64,000 bases of DNA from positions 18,096 to 82,095 of IMG/VR virus record IMGVR_UViG_3300044638_007036. The stretch is one strand, 5' to 3'. Made by a program: the position numbers and the translations under genes. Position 1 is the stretch's first letter, and every line of letters begins with the position of its first letter. The stretch comes from a virus. The notes under the pieces were generated by a model. The model saw nothing but the letters and a program-made list of their open reading frames with translations, ran no database searches and was not told the origin of the DNA. This document shows positions 1-9,871 of the stretch, one piece after another.

Positions 1-2
1 CT

Positions 3-1322
3 ACAACATTTTTGAATATTGGTTCCAACTATTACAATAATCCTTCGCAGTATAGTTTTTTTAAAAATGGAGACAAGTTTTACTACAGACGCTATGATCA
101 TGTACTTGTAAAAAGAGATATATCAACTGGAGCTGAAGAAACTTTGGATATTCCTATAGCTTTTGATGGAAATACTCAATTTACACTTTCTTTTGTTAAC
201 AATAAAGTAGTAGTTGAGGTTCATAATCATCAATACCATAGTTTTACATTTAAAGATGAAACCTATCTACCGATTCCATCAACTCAAAATACTATAGCGG
301 TTGGAGTATATAATGCTTCAACGGGAGCTTTAGTTAAAGCAACAGCCCACGCAGCTACTGACAGTTTTAACAGCTACAACACTAGATTATTAAAATCAAG
401 TACAATCCAGAATAAGTGTTGGTTTGTTGGATATTATGGATCAATCCATGAAATCGATCTAGCTACGGGAATTGTTACTAAACTAACAGATATTTCACTT
501 CAAGCAGTGCCTAGTCATACTCTTAGTGCAACTTTTGTAGATGGAAACTACTTATATGCAATAGCTGGAAGTACTGAAATTAGTGCAACTGATTCAACAG
601 GTACTTATACAAAAAATTACATGACTAGAATAAACTTATCTACTAAATTAGTGGATCAATCTTTCAGTGTTTCTAATCCTTCGTGGGGCGAAGCCACTAA
701 CAGAAAAGTTCACGTAACTGATAACTTTATTTATGTAACAAGTATAGGTGTTCCTTATGGCGGTTATGGAAAATCAATGGTAAGATTTAGAAAATCTAAC
801 TTTACTGTAGAAACAATCGATTACACAGCCACGTTCCCAGTTTCAAATATACAATACTACCAAGAATTTATAGGAATTGCAAAACTAGATTCTACAAGAA
901 TTGTTGTATATGGAGATAAACAGTTCGGAGCAAATTCAGGATGGGCAAAGCCATATTTGATTTTTGATGAAGAATCAATGACTCCTGTTGCTTCTCAGCC
1001 TAGCTTTACTGGACAGCCTTCTGTATCTTGTTATTCTGCAGAATTTGGTAAACTAGTGACTATAGGCAGTGCTGCAAATTACTGGGAGACTGAAATAGCA
1101 GTTTATGATGTAGCTACAGAAACAAAAACGGTTTATATTAATGCATCTCAATATCAACCATCGGGATCATCACCAATGTTTAATGGTGGATATAGTACCA
1201 ACTTAATGTTCTTTAATAACCATATATTTATAGAACTGGCATATAGTTCCAATTCGTATAAAAACAAACAATATACTGGTATTATTAAAGTCAACTCAAG
1301 TGGGGAAGTTGTTAACAGTTAA
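3..1322 (+). CDS. Tail fibre/receptor-type beta-propeller-like protein, 5' partial
   Basis: The frame is open to the left edge (a TTG at 12 is not needed as a start), so the N-terminus lies outside the window; about 440 residues are visible. The protein is rich in Tyr, Asn, Ser and Thr, has no membrane segment, and shows repeated blade-like units of the kind FVDGNYLYAIAG, VTDNFIYVTS and FGKLVTIGS, as in Kelch or beta-propeller folds. The position directly upstream of the adaptor and nozzle genes and an intrinsic terminator right after the stop fit a tail-associated receptor-binding or fibre protein. This role is inferred from composition and place, not from a recognised domain. Confidence 0.6.
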   Translation, partial: TTFLNIGSNYYNNPSQYSFFKNGDKFYYRRYDHVLVKRDISTGAEETLDIPIAFDGNTQFTLSFVNNKVVVEVHNHQYHSFTFKDETYLPIPSTQNTIAVGVYNASTGALVKATAHAATDSFNSYNTRLLKSSTIQNKCWFVGYYGSIHEIDLATGIVTKLTDISLQAVPSHTLSATFVDGNYLYAIAGSTEISATDSTGTYTKNYMTRINLSTKLVDQSFSVSNPSWGEATNRKVHVTDNFIYVTSIGVPYGGYGKSMVRFRKSNFTVETIDYTATFPVSNIQYYQEFIGIAKLDSTRIVVYGDKQFGANSGWAKPYLIFDEESMTPVASQPSFTGQPSVSCYSAEFGKLVTIGSAANYWETEIAVYDVATETKTVYINASQYQPSGSSPMFNGGYSTNLMFFNNHIFIELAYSSNSYKNKQYTGIIKVNSSGEVVNS

Positions 1323-1336
1323 CTAACTCAAGGAAG

Positions 1337-1365
1337 GGAAGGAAGCAATTCCTTCCTTTTTTTTT
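1337..1365 (+). terminator. Intrinsic terminator after the first gene
   Basis: A perfect 8 bp stem GGAAGGAA / TTCCTTCC closes a GCAA loop and is followed at once by nine T residues. It lies 15 bases after the stop codon of the upstream gene and just before a new promoter-like site, so the upstream transcript probably ends here. Confidence 0.85.
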
Positions 1366-1372
1366 ATAAAAA

Positions 1373-1387
1373 AACAAATGTACATAG
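1373..1387 (+). promoter_or_regulatory. Late-type promoter motif, exact copy
   Basis: AACAAATGTACATAG, identical to copies at 50370 and 61428. It lies between a terminator and the next + strand gene, 25 bases before that start codon. TATAAT follows at 1390-1395, so a host-type -10 is also possible here. Confidence 0.6.
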
Positions 1388-1412
1388 GATATAATCGTAA
1401 AAAGGGGAACTT

Positions 1413-1775
1413 ATGATGCAAGAATTCATGAAAATGTTAGCTAAAAAACAACAGGAACAGGGCGGTCCTAGAAAAGGACACGACATGGAAGCTAAAGCTT
1501 CTATGGCAAAAGAACTATCTGATATGCTTGGCGAAGACCTTACAGAAGGTATTAAAGACGCTAAGAGAGTTACAGTAGCTTCTGATTCTGAAGAAGGGCT
1601 TAAAAAAGGTCTGGAAAAAGCAGAAGATATCCTAGAAAGTAAAATGGAAGACGATTCAGAAGAATCTGAAGATATGAAAGATTCTGAAGACATGGAAGAT
1701 TCTGAAGAAGACCCAGAAGAAAAAATTAAAGAATTAGAAAGGCAAATCGAAGAACTTAAAGCTAAGAGAAAATAA
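1413..1775 (+). CDS. Acidic coiled-coil protein, unknown role
   Basis: 120 residues, not recognised. The first 50 residues are basic to neutral and helical; the second half is very acidic with repeated Ser-Glu-Asp runs (SEDMKDSEDMEDSEE) and ends in a heptad-like basic helix (ERQIEELKAKRK). The start has AAGGGG seven bases upstream. Its stop overlaps the next start (TAATG), so it is translationally coupled to the adaptor gene. A small assembly or scaffold-like virion protein is possible, but this is inference from place only. Confidence 0.75.
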   Translation: MMQEFMKMLAKKQQEQGGPRKGHDMEAKASMAKELSDMLGEDLTEGIKDAKRVTVASDSEEGLKKGLEKAEDILESKMEDDSEESEDMKDSEDMEDSEEDPEEKIKELERQIEELKAKRK

Positions 1776-2776
1776 TGGCATCTTCAATCAAAGCAGGTCT
1801 AACTACAAGTGGACTGCTTAAGTCAATTAAGCGTAGAGCCATGGTTCCTGATAATCAAAACACATTTAGTGATCAGGACTTTATTGACTTTTTGAATGAA
1901 GAAATGATGATCGGAATGGTTCCTTCCATTCTACAAATGAAAGAAGAATACTTTATTTTTAGACAAATAGTACCTCTTGTTGCCGAAAAATCAAATTACC
2001 CTGTCCCAGAAAGAGCACTTGCTAGTAAACTTAGAGAGTTGTGCTTCAAAGATACCCCTGCTAAAACAACTGGAAATGAGTATGAGATGACTCAAATAGC
2101 TGTCGATGACAGGTATACAGGTCTTTCAAACGGTACAGGTTCTAGTGATTTCACTGGTTTTCGTAGATTTTATATGATGGGCAGTGATGTTATCCTGCAT
2201 CCTAGCGTAGGTCCTTCTCCATATGGAGCATTGGCTTTTTATTATTACCTTAGACCAAATACGATTGTAAAAGATAACTTAGTAGCTACTGTAAAATCAA
2301 TAAACAGAGTTACCGGAGACATTACATTAGACAGTATCCCCACTGGTTATAGTGTGTATGTAGCTGGAACTAATAATACAGTACCCTCTACTTTTGACTT
2401 CGTAAAAACAAAATCACCACACAATATATTAGATATTGATATCACAATAAATTCAATAAACACATCTACGAAAGTTGTAAATGTAGCTTTAGATTCTATT
2501 CCAAAAGATTTAGAAATTGGAGACTATATGCCTTTAGCTGGACAAAGTTGTGTTCCAAATATTCCAACAGAATTACACATGGTTTTAGCTCAAAGAGTAG
2601 CTCAGAGAGTATTAGAAGCTCTTGGAGATACTGAAGGCTTAAACAATGCCACAGCTAAAATTGCTGAAATGGAAGGTAAACTTACTACAATGTTGGATAA
2701 CCGAGTAGAAGGTGCTCCTAGAAAAGTAGTAAATCGTGCTTTAATGACTGGAGTAGCTAGAAATAGACGGAGGTAG
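1775..2776 (+). CDS. Putative head-tail adaptor (connector) protein
   Basis: 333 residues. The N-terminal 120 residues are helical (a FSDQDFIDFLNEEM segment, then a conserved-looking YPVPERALASKLREL segment), and the middle is beta-rich. The gene sits directly before the large nozzle protein, the usual podovirus order of adaptor (T7 gp11 / P22 gp4 role) then nozzle, where it would form the ring joining portal and tail tube. Assignment rests on size, order and general character; no diagnostic motif is visible. The start overlaps the upstream stop. Confidence 0.55.
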   Translation: MASSIKAGLTTSGLLKSIKRRAMVPDNQNTFSDQDFIDFLNEEMMIGMVPSILQMKEEYFIFRQIVPLVAEKSNYPVPERALASKLRELCFKDTPAKTTGNEYEMTQIAVDDRYTGLSNGTGSSDFTGFRRFYMMGSDVILHPSVGPSPYGALAFYYYLRPNTIVKDNLVATVKSINRVTGDITLDSIPTGYSVYVAGTNNTVPSTFDFVKTKSPHNILDIDITINSINTSTKVVNVALDSIPKDLEIGDYMPLAGQSCVPNIPTELHMVLAQRVAQRVLEALGDTEGLNNATAKIAEMEGKLTTMLDNRVEGAPRKVVNRALMTGVARNRRR

Positions 2777-2778
2777 TC

Positions 2779-5700
2779 GTGGCTTCTCAAGTAATAAATC
2801 TCAAGGCTGCAGGTCTTCAAACTAATTATCAGTCCTTAATGGAGATTTCTCCGGGTGCTCTATTAAAAGCAACAAACACTGTCATAAATAGAGAAGGTAT
2901 TATAGAACCTAGAAGAGGGATAAAGACTTATTCTCCTTCTGAAGTAATAGCAAGCACATCTCGTCCAGTAAAACAATTACTTGAGTATAAAGGAAGAATA
3001 CTACGGCACGTTGAAAACAGATTGCAATTTGACAATGGAATAGGAACTTTTACTAGTTTTGATTATTCTGCAATTGAAGAACCTCGTTCCGGATATAGAA
3101 TTAAATCGATAGATTCTAAAAATAACCTATATTTTACCACAAGCGCAGGAGTTAGGAAGATTTCCGAAGCTTCCGCAAGTGATATAAATGTAAACTCTGT
3201 GAGAGAAGTTGGAGTTCCAAGAGCTTCTATTCGCAGTGTTAAAACTCTATACCAAGGAAATGGCAATCCTCTTTTTGGATTTTTTCCAGAATACACTCCT
3301 ACTTCTACAGTATATGTAGCTTATAGAGTTACATGGTCTTATACAGATAAAACTACAAACCTACTTATAGGAGCACCTTCTCCACGAGTAGTCGCTTCTA
3401 ACATAGCGAAAGAATCCTATGCTCACACTTATTTAGAAATAGATATTCCGAGTGAGATAGTAAACTCAATAAATCCTACAGAATACAGATACTCTATATA
3501 TAGATCTGAGATAAACATAGAAGAGCCAACAGATGAACTAAGATTAATTTATGAAGCAAATTTAACTACGGGATATATTGCTGCAAACGTAGTTACTTTT
3601 GAAGATAAAGTACTAGAAGCGAATAGAGTAGGAGGTATTCCTCTTTATAGTAATCCAGAAACTGGAGAAGGTCCAACTAAAACAAATGAGCAACCGCCAT
3701 TAGCGTATGATCTTGCTTTTTTTGAAGGACATTTATTCTATGCTAATACTAGAGAACGACATGCTACTCAATTAAAACTAGAGACTTTGGGATACTACGA
3801 CGATGGTCAAAAACAATATCCTACTTTCCAAAATAAAAGCTTTTCCATTACAAATGGAGACATTACAAATACTTATACTTTTCAAGGAGCTAGAACTAGA
3901 TATAATATAACTTGTCCTGCAGGTAGTGCAATTGTAAATTACTCATATATAAAATTGTACTCTAGCGATAATGAGAGAGTGTATCGTATAATTTTCAACA
4001 GAACTGATGTAACTCCCGATCCTCTTCTAACTAATGCTGGAGAAATTGATATTATAGTTAATGTAAGTAGTACAACTACAGCAGCACAAGTAGCCACTGC
4101 TATACAAACGGCATTAAGTATTGTCGGTAGTGCCGCCACTTATGATTTCACAGTTACTATTTCTTCTAATATCTTAACAATAGAAAATAAAAATAATGGA
4201 ACTTCTCAATATTTTATACCGTCTCCCTTTATTTATACTCCTTTAGTTACAGGTTTAGGAGAGGATATTGTAAATAAAATTGTATTATTATCTGGAAACT
4301 CTAATAAAGAAGAAGCATTTAGAGAGACTATGACTTCTTTAGTAAGAGTTATAAATGCTAATCCAAATGAAATAGTAAGAGCTACCTACGCTTCAAACTT
4401 ATACGAACTACAAGGAAAAATTGTACTAGAATCAAAATCCTTAGAGGACTTAGCTTTCTATCTAACTTCTCTAGATTCTGTAGAGATGATAACAAGCTTC
4501 ACTCCTAATTTATCTAGTAACTATAGTAATAGTGCGATTGTTTATGATAACGTAAGTAAAACCACAACAGTTACTATCCCTGCTTTAATAGAACCAGATA
4601 TAAAGGCTGGAGATAAAGTAGCAATTATACAATCAAGCTCTGCGGTAAATGGACAATATGTAATTGCTTCTACGCAATATACGGGAAGCACTTTTACGTA
4701 TGTAGTTAATGGTGCAATATTAGCTTTAACTGGATTTTTTGGTAAAACTGTATCTGCTAAGTCAATAAGTAAATCTCCTCAAATTAAAAATAGAATATAC
4801 TATTCAAAATTTTATCAACCAGAAGCAGTTCCTTTTTTAAACTTCATGGATGTGGGGAGTTCAGAATTTGAAATTTCTAGAATAATTACTCTAAGAGAAT
4901 CTTTATTTGTTTTAAAAAAAGATGGTGTTTTTAGAATTGCTGGAGAAGGAGGAGCATCTCCCACTTTTAAGTCCTCTATTTTTGATAATACTTCTCTTAT
5001 AGTAGCTCCAGATACTGCTGTAAATTTATCCAATCAGTGTTATTTTTTCAGCAATCAAGGAATAATGCGTCTTAATGAATCATCAATTGAAACTATATCT
5101 CGCCCAATACAAGATAAACTACTCCCCCTTATAACTACAAATTCCAATATATCAACCTTATCTTTTTCTGTCCCTTATGAGACGGATAGATCTTTTTTAA
5201 TCTGGACAGTCGCAAACAAAACAGACACAAAAGCTAGTATATGTTATCGCTATAATATAGATACTTCAACGTGGACCGAATGGAAAATTACGAAGTATTG
5301 TGGTATTTTAAATGAACATCAAGATAAGCTTTATTTAGGCGGAGAGTATATTGAAGAAAATGGAAATGTCACATATTCTGTAGACATAGAAAGAAAAGAC
5401 TTTACTAGATTTGATTATGCTGATCGAGACTTTACTTTTAATTTAACTGAAATTGATCTACAGGGAGTAGAGCTAGCCCCCTCTTCTATTTATAACTTCT
5501 CAGTAGGGGACGTTGTCTTACAAGAACAGTATGTTACTATGTACCAATTTAATAGTCTTCTTAAGAAGCTAGACATGGACATGGGTTTAGATGTGCATGA
5601 TTTCTATAATTCAAATATAAAACTTGAGAATGGAAAGAGTTTATCTACTAGTATGAGTTTGTTAGTAGCTAGACTTAATTTAGCCGATTCTACGGAAACT

Positions 5701-6312
5701 TACACTTTTAGCGGAACTACTGATTTTGCAACAATTCAAACTGAATTTAATACAATTACAACTAAATTAAATAACTCTATAAAAACTTATTTTAATAACT
5801 ATCTCCTCTCGTCTGGAACATTAAATTATGAAACAATTGTAATTTCTAAAAATATGAGTTATAATACAGTTGAGTTAAAAACAGAACAACCGTTTATAGC
5901 TGGTCCTATGAAAATATACAAAGCCATCTCGACTGAAATTCAATATGCTCCTCAACATGCGGGAGATCCTTCTAGTTTTAAACAGTTTTCAGCCGGAGAA
6001 TTCATGTTTGAAAGACGATCTTTTAGTTCAGCTATAGCGTCTTACAATAGCGATATAAGTGATAATTATGAAGAGATAACATTAGTTGCTAAATCAGCTA
6101 GTAACTATGGTAATTCTGAGTGGGGCAATGAATCTATTTGGGGAGGTCAGGGAGATCAGTCTCAAATTCGTACATATATTCCCCTTAAAAAACAACGATG
6201 CAGATTCTTGGGATGTAAGTTTAATCATGCTATAGCTTTTGAAAATTTTCAGCTATATGGAATCTCTTTATCTGTAAGAACATACGCTATTCCAGATAGA
6301 GATTACCGATGA
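2779..6312 (+). CDS. Tail nozzle / stabilisation protein, beta-propeller type
   Basis: 1177 residues, starting at GTG behind a strong ACGGAGG site. The N-terminus (AAGLQTNYQSLMEISPGALLKATNTV, split here around residues 8-33) followed by EPRRGIKTYS resembles the opening of T7 gp12 / P22 gp10-like nozzle proteins, which begin by recalling that defaults and parameters are set. The 680-840 region carries typical propeller sentences such as LRESLFVLKKDGVFRI and QGIMRLNESSIETIS. It would form the tail nozzle below the adaptor. The length is larger than T7 gp12 (about 800). It overlaps the next gene by four bases (ATGA). Confidence 0.7.
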   Translation: MASQVINLKAAGLQTNYQSLMEISPGALLKATNTVINREGIIEPRRGIKTYSPSEVIASTSRPVKQLLEYKGRILRHVENRLQFDNGIGTFTSFDYSAIEEPRSGYRIKSIDSKNNLYFTTSAGVRKISEASASDINVNSVREVGVPRASIRSVKTLYQGNGNPLFGFFPEYTPTSTVYVAYRVTWSYTDKTTNLLIGAPSPRVVASNIAKESYAHTYLEIDIPSEIVNSINPTEYRYSIYRSEINIEEPTDELRLIYEANLTTGYIAANVVTFEDKVLEANRVGGIPLYSNPETGEGPTKTNEQPPLAYDLAFFEGHLFYANTRERHATQLKLETLGYYDDGQKQYPTFQNKSFSITNGDITNTYTFQGARTRYNITCPAGSAIVNYSYIKLYSSDNERVYRIIFNRTDVTPDPLLTNAGEIDIIVNVSSTTTAAQVATAIQTALSIVGSAATYDFTVTISSNILTIENKNNGTSQYFIPSPFIYTPLVTGLGEDIVNKIVLLSGNSNKEEAFRETMTSLVRVINANPNEIVRATYASNLYELQGKIVLESKSLEDLAFYLTSLDSVEMITSFTPNLSSNYSNSAIVYDNVSKTTTVTIPALIEPDIKAGDKVAIIQSSSAVNGQYVIASTQYTGSTFTYVVNGAILALTGFFGKTVSAKSISKSPQIKNRIYYSKFYQPEAVPFLNFMDVGSSEFEISRIITLRESLFVLKKDGVFRIAGEGGASPTFKSSIFDNTSLIVAPDTAVNLSNQCYFFSNQGIMRLNESSIETISRPIQDKLLPLITTNSNISTLSFSVPYETDRSFLIWTVANKTDTKASICYRYNIDTSTWTEWKITKYCGILNEHQDKLYLGGEYIEENGNVTYSVDIERKDFTRFDYADRDFTFNLTEIDLQGVELAPSSIYNFSVGDVVLQEQYVTMYQFNSLLKKLDMDMGLDVHDFYNSNIKLENGKSLSTSMSLLVARLNLADSTETYTFSGTTDFATIQTEFNTITTKLNNSIKTYFNNYLLSSGTLNYETIVISKNMSYNTVELKTEQPFIAGPMKIYKAISTEIQYAPQHAGDPSSFKQFSAGEFMFERRSFSSAIASYNSDISDNYEEITLVAKSASNYGNSEWGNESIWGGQGDQSQIRTYIPLKKQRCRFLGCKFNHAIAFENFQLYGISLSVRTYAIPDRDYR

Positions 6313-6713
6313 AGTTAGAACCTGTTAGAATTAAAACTAATGATTTTCCAGAAGAAGATAAGCCATTCATCGATAGTTTGGGTGGTATTCTAAATCCATT
6401 CATCGATAAGTTAATTATTGCATTTAATAAAAATCTATCAGTAGATGATAACCTTCCTTTTGAATTCAAGACCTTAGACATAAAAGTAGATACAAATGGA
6501 GTACCTTTAATTAATCAAACAGTAAAAACTGCACTGACTAACTTTAAAGGGTACATCTGTATAAATGTCACAGATGTTAATAATACTGGTAATTTACCTT
6601 CTGCAAGTCCGTTTTTAATGACTAAAACTTCAGCAGATCAAGTAAAAATAGTTAAAATTACAGGATTAACTGCTAACACATCCTACAGATTGATACTATT
6701 AGGTATTAGTTAA
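6309..6713 (+). CDS. Small virion-type protein, possibly tail hub or fibre adaptor
   Basis: 134 residues, soluble, not recognised to family level. It contains a helical first third (PFIDSLGGILNPFIDKLI) and a beta-rich remainder ending in a Thr-Asn-Thr-rich strand pattern (LTANTSYRLILLGIS). Its start overlaps the nozzle stop by ATGA, so the two are co-translated. Small proteins of this pattern between nozzle and internal core genes are commonly tail-associated; that role is an inference from place. Confidence 0.7.
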   Translation: MKLEPVRIKTNDFPEEDKPFIDSLGGILNPFIDKLIIAFNKNLSVDDNLPFEFKTLDIKVDTNGVPLINQTVKTALTNFKGYICINVTDVNNTGNLPSASPFLMTKTSADQVKIVKITGLTANTSYRLILLGIS

Positions 6714-6717
6714 TAAT

Positions 6718-6732
6718 AACAAATATTTAATA
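6718..6732 (+). promoter_or_regulatory. Late-type promoter motif, loose copy
   Basis: AACAAATATTTAATA lies in a 33-base gap before the 860-residue protein. It matches the first seven bases and general A/T pattern of AACAAATGTACATAG. Weak alone; supported by the same placement at other + strand gaps. Confidence 0.35.
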
Positions 6733-6746
6733 AGGTAAGGAAGTCT

Positions 6747-9329
6747 ATGAAGATAAAAATAAAAAAACCTAAATTAAAAATAAAACTAAAAGCTCCCACA
6801 ATTAAAGTAGGTAAAGACCTCGGCATGAAGAATATTGGCAAAGCTGCCTCTTCTGCCGTATCTTCTGTTGGTAAAACTACAGGAGATGCCCTTAAAATAG
6901 CCGAAAGTGGTCTGAAAGCCCAAGGTAAGCTCTTAACTGGAGATTTTAAAGGTGCAGGAAAAGAAGCACTTCAAGGTTTTACTTCTGCAGGAAATATTGC
7001 CGGAGAGATTGGTGGAAATGTAGGAGGACTTGTAGGGGATAGGAAAACTGGAGATATTGCTGGAAGAATAACAGCAGATGTAGGTGCTAATGCGATTACT
7101 GGTGGAGGATACGGACTAGCTAAAACTGCAGCACAGGGACTATCTTCCGGAGGAGTAGGAGGTCTTCTAAGTAGTAAAGGGCTTCAAGAAGCTGCTCTAG
7201 GAGCTGCAGGTTCATATGCTGGAATCGATCCCAATTTAATAAAAGCAGGATTATCTGCAACACAGGGTGACATTAAAGGCGCAGCTTTATCAGGACTTAG
7301 TTCTCTAGGGGGCTTCGATCCAAAACAATTACAAATGGCATCTACTGGAGTATCTGCTCTTACGGGAGATAAAAAAGGATTAGCTTCAGGTTTAGCTTCT
7401 CAATTTGGAGCTAGTGACAGTGCAGCTAATATGCTAGGTTCCGTTGCTGGAGGAGACATTAAAGGTGCTCTTTTAGGTAAGTTAGCAGGAGCTACTGGAT
7501 TAGATCAAAAGATGCTAGAGAATGTTTCTAAGGGTAAGTTTGATCCAATGCAATTAGCTGCCGCAGGTGGATTAGATTCTTCTAGTTTACTAGGTGGAGC
7601 TGCAGATAAACTAGGAATTAGTTCATTTACAAAATCTCCGGAAGCACAAGAAATGATAAATATGGGAAAAAGTGCAGGGAGAAGTTTAGCTTCTGTCGAA
7701 AAAAATATTCAAGAAGCTAAGTCAACAGCAGAAGATACTTATAAGATTGCTAAAGGTGACAGCTTTAATGCCATTGCTAAGAAAATGGGAGTAACTCCTG
7801 AGCAATTGAAAGCTGCAAATCCTCAAATAAAAGATATTAATAAAATTGCTTCTGGAGCAAACTTAAATATTCCCAAAGCTGCTAGTCAGGCAGTAGAGGG
7901 AGCTAGACAAAATGTTACAGATAAGTATTTAAAAGATGCTCAAGGAAGGACAATATATGGAGCTAATAATGCTCCTATTGCTAATCCTAATTTTAGTGCT
8001 GAAGAATATGATAAAGCACAAGCTCAAAGAGCAGATCTTGCAGAAGACGCTGCCGCCTATGTTCCCGGTCAGCAATTAGGCGAAGAAAAATGGACTATGG
8101 ATAGAGTCCTTGGAAACATAAAAAGAGAAGGTGGAAAAGCTCTTGATACAATTAAAACTGGAGCAGGTGCTGTTGGCGGAGCTATTGGAGGTGCTTTAAG
8201 TTCTGCAAAAGATTTCGCAGCAGAAAATAAAGGTGCATTAGGTTTAGCTGCAGATGCTGCGGCTGCTTATGGTGGATATAGAGCTGGACAGGAAGCTTCT
8301 GAAAAAGTAGAGGACTTATCCAAACAACAACTAAGAGATCTTCAAGCACAAGGTAAGACTTTCGAAGGCATTACTTATGATCCAGAAAGATATAAACAAC
8401 AAAGACAATTTTTACAAGAAAGTATAGCTGGTGGAGGAAGGTCTGCCCTTACTAGACAATTAGCCGCTGAATCAGATAGAGAAGCAGGAGCAGCAGAAGC
8501 CGCAGCCAGAGGAGCTGCTTTGCAAAAGGCAGCAGAGATAGGTGGCGGAGCTGGATTAGGATTAGGTTCCATGCTTCAAAGCTCATTTTCAGGAGCAGCT
8601 ACAGGTGCTGGAATTAGAGGAAAAGCTGGCTTAGAAAGAGCTACTACTGCAGAGAGACAGTACAGAGAAGATTTAGAAAAAATGGGCAAGCTTTCAACTC
8701 AGCAAACTTCAGAAGAAGCAGAACTAGCTAGACAGCAGGGAACTTTTGGACTTGATAAAACAAGAGCTGTTGGCGGAGTAAGAGGGGAACTTGGCAATAT
8801 AGAAATGGGAAGAGGAGCTGCTCTTCAAAATTTATATAGTAGTGGAGCTGATATGGCAAAGCAAGCACTATCGCTAACTCAGTCCCAACAAGAAAAAGCA
8901 AACGCTGATGCGAATGCAAAATACCAAGCCGACATGAGGGAAGCTCAGTTAGCTAAAGCTCGAAATGAAGCTGGAATGAATCAACCCACTACTCAAACAC
9001 CTCCACCGCCAGCTCCAGAAAAAACAGCGGCTGCACAGAAGCTAAGTCAAGGAACTCAAACAGTTCAAACAACTACTCCAGCAACACAACCAAAAACTGC
9101 TACTCAAAAAATGAATGAAACTTATACTGGTCCTATGGCAAGACCTCAACCAAATGCCCAACCTCAAAATCCAATGCAACAAATGACTTCTCAAATTGGT
9201 AAGTTTGCACAAGGAGCAGTGGCTAATCCGCAGCAAGCAGCTCAAACTGTACAGAAGAAAGTTGAAGAAGTAAAGAAAGATCCTTTAAAAGCAGCAACAG
9301 GTTTATTTAATCAATGGATGGGAAAATAA
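6747..9329 (+). CDS. Internal virion (ejection) protein with LysM domain
   Basis: 860 residues, start behind AAGGAAG. The first 25 residues are almost all Lys, Ile and Pro; residues about 60-300 are Gly/Ala/Ser-rich with hydrophobic low-complexity repeats (several DIKGAALSG-like units); a LysM peptidoglycan-binding domain follows at about residues 332-375 (YKIAKGDSFNAIAKKMGV, then EQLKAANPQ and ANLNIPK). A second Gly/Ala-rich block, a charged helix and a Pro/Gln-rich tail complete it. In podoviruses such proteins fill the head core and are ejected through the envelope; LysM would suit contact with peptidoglycan. The core-protein role is inferred from order and composition. Confidence 0.7.
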   Translation: MKIKIKKPKLKIKLKAPTIKVGKDLGMKNIGKAASSAVSSVGKTTGDALKIAESGLKAQGKLLTGDFKGAGKEALQGFTSAGNIAGEIGGNVGGLVGDRKTGDIAGRITADVGANAITGGGYGLAKTAAQGLSSGGVGGLLSSKGLQEAALGAAGSYAGIDPNLIKAGLSATQGDIKGAALSGLSSLGGFDPKQLQMASTGVSALTGDKKGLASGLASQFGASDSAANMLGSVAGGDIKGALLGKLAGATGLDQKMLENVSKGKFDPMQLAAAGGLDSSSLLGGAADKLGISSFTKSPEAQEMINMGKSAGRSLASVEKNIQEAKSTAEDTYKIAKGDSFNAIAKKMGVTPEQLKAANPQIKDINKIASGANLNIPKAASQAVEGARQNVTDKYLKDAQGRTIYGANNAPIANPNFSAEEYDKAQAQRADLAEDAAAYVPGQQLGEEKWTMDRVLGNIKREGGKALDTIKTGAGAVGGAIGGALSSAKDFAAENKGALGLAADAAAAYGGYRAGQEASEKVEDLSKQQLRDLQAQGKTFEGITYDPERYKQQRQFLQESIAGGGRSALTRQLAAESDREAGAAEAAARGAALQKAAEIGGGAGLGLGSMLQSSFSGAATGAGIRGKAGLERATTAERQYREDLEKMGKLSTQQTSEEAELARQQGTFGLDKTRAVGGVRGELGNIEMGRGAALQNLYSSGADMAKQALSLTQSQQEKANADANAKYQADMREAQLAKARNEAGMNQPTTQTPPPPAPEKTAAAQKLSQGTQTVQTTTPATQPKTATQKMNETYTGPMARPQPNAQPQNPMQQMTSQIGKFAQGAVANPQQAAQTVQKKVEEVKKDPLKAATGLFNQWMGK

Positions 9330-9331
9330 TT

Positions 9332-9841
9332 ATGAAACAAATGCCAAAGTCAACAATGAATCAAGTAAATAGAAAAATGGTTAAACCTGCAGTAAAACCT
9401 GCAATTAGACCTAGTTTTAATAATCTTAGATCAATGTTTCGTTCTCAACAAAGACCAATGGCGCAACCTGTACAACCTCAAATGTCACAAGCACCAACTA
9501 CTTCTCCGAATGATCAAGTAAAATTATCTCCCAGCATACAAGCACAGCCGCAACCAACACAGATTAAACAAGAATCTGCTCAACAACCTCTTCAGCAACT
9601 TGCTCCTTCTCCAATTCCAGAAGCTGTTCCGCAAACAGCTCCTATTCAGCAGCCTCAAACAATAGGTCCTGCTCAACAAGCAGCTCAAGATCAAAGTAAA
9701 TTTGGTATGGCAATGCCTAAACCAGCTTTACCAATACAAAATCCAATTAACCCACAGCAATCTAATCAACCTCTTGAAAATCCAGAGGATGAAATTAATA
9801 AAAAACTAAGAAATAAAACTTTTGGAGCTAGTGGTTTTTAA
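9332..9841 (+). CDS. Gln/Pro-rich low-complexity protein
   Basis: 169 residues from the ATG at 9332 (an upstream in-frame ATG at 9314 would overlap the previous gene by 16 bases). Residues 15-45 are basic with PAVKPAIRPS-type repeats, the middle is dominated by Gln, Pro and Ala, and the C-terminus is charged. There is no domain or membrane segment. It lies between two internal-virion-type genes and shares the Gln/Pro-rich style of the 860-residue protein's tail, so it may be a partner of that protein. Function not known. Confidence 0.7.
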   Translation: MKQMPKSTMNQVNRKMVKPAVKPAIRPSFNNLRSMFRSQQRPMAQPVQPQMSQAPTTSPNDQVKLSPSIQAQPQPTQIKQESAQQPLQQLAPSPIPEAVPQTAPIQQPQTIGPAQQAAQDQSKFGMAMPKPALPIQNPINPQQSNQPLENPEDEINKKLRNKTFGASGF

Positions 9842-9845
9842 TTAA

Positions 9846-9862
9846 AACAAATAGTATAATAG
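9846..9862 (+). promoter_or_regulatory. Late-type promoter motif, loose copy
   Basis: AACAAATAGTATAATAG in the 30-base gap before the next gene; it keeps AACAAAT and ATAG of the exact motif, and also contains TATAAT. Confidence 0.4.
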
Positions 9863-9871
9863 AGAGTATAT

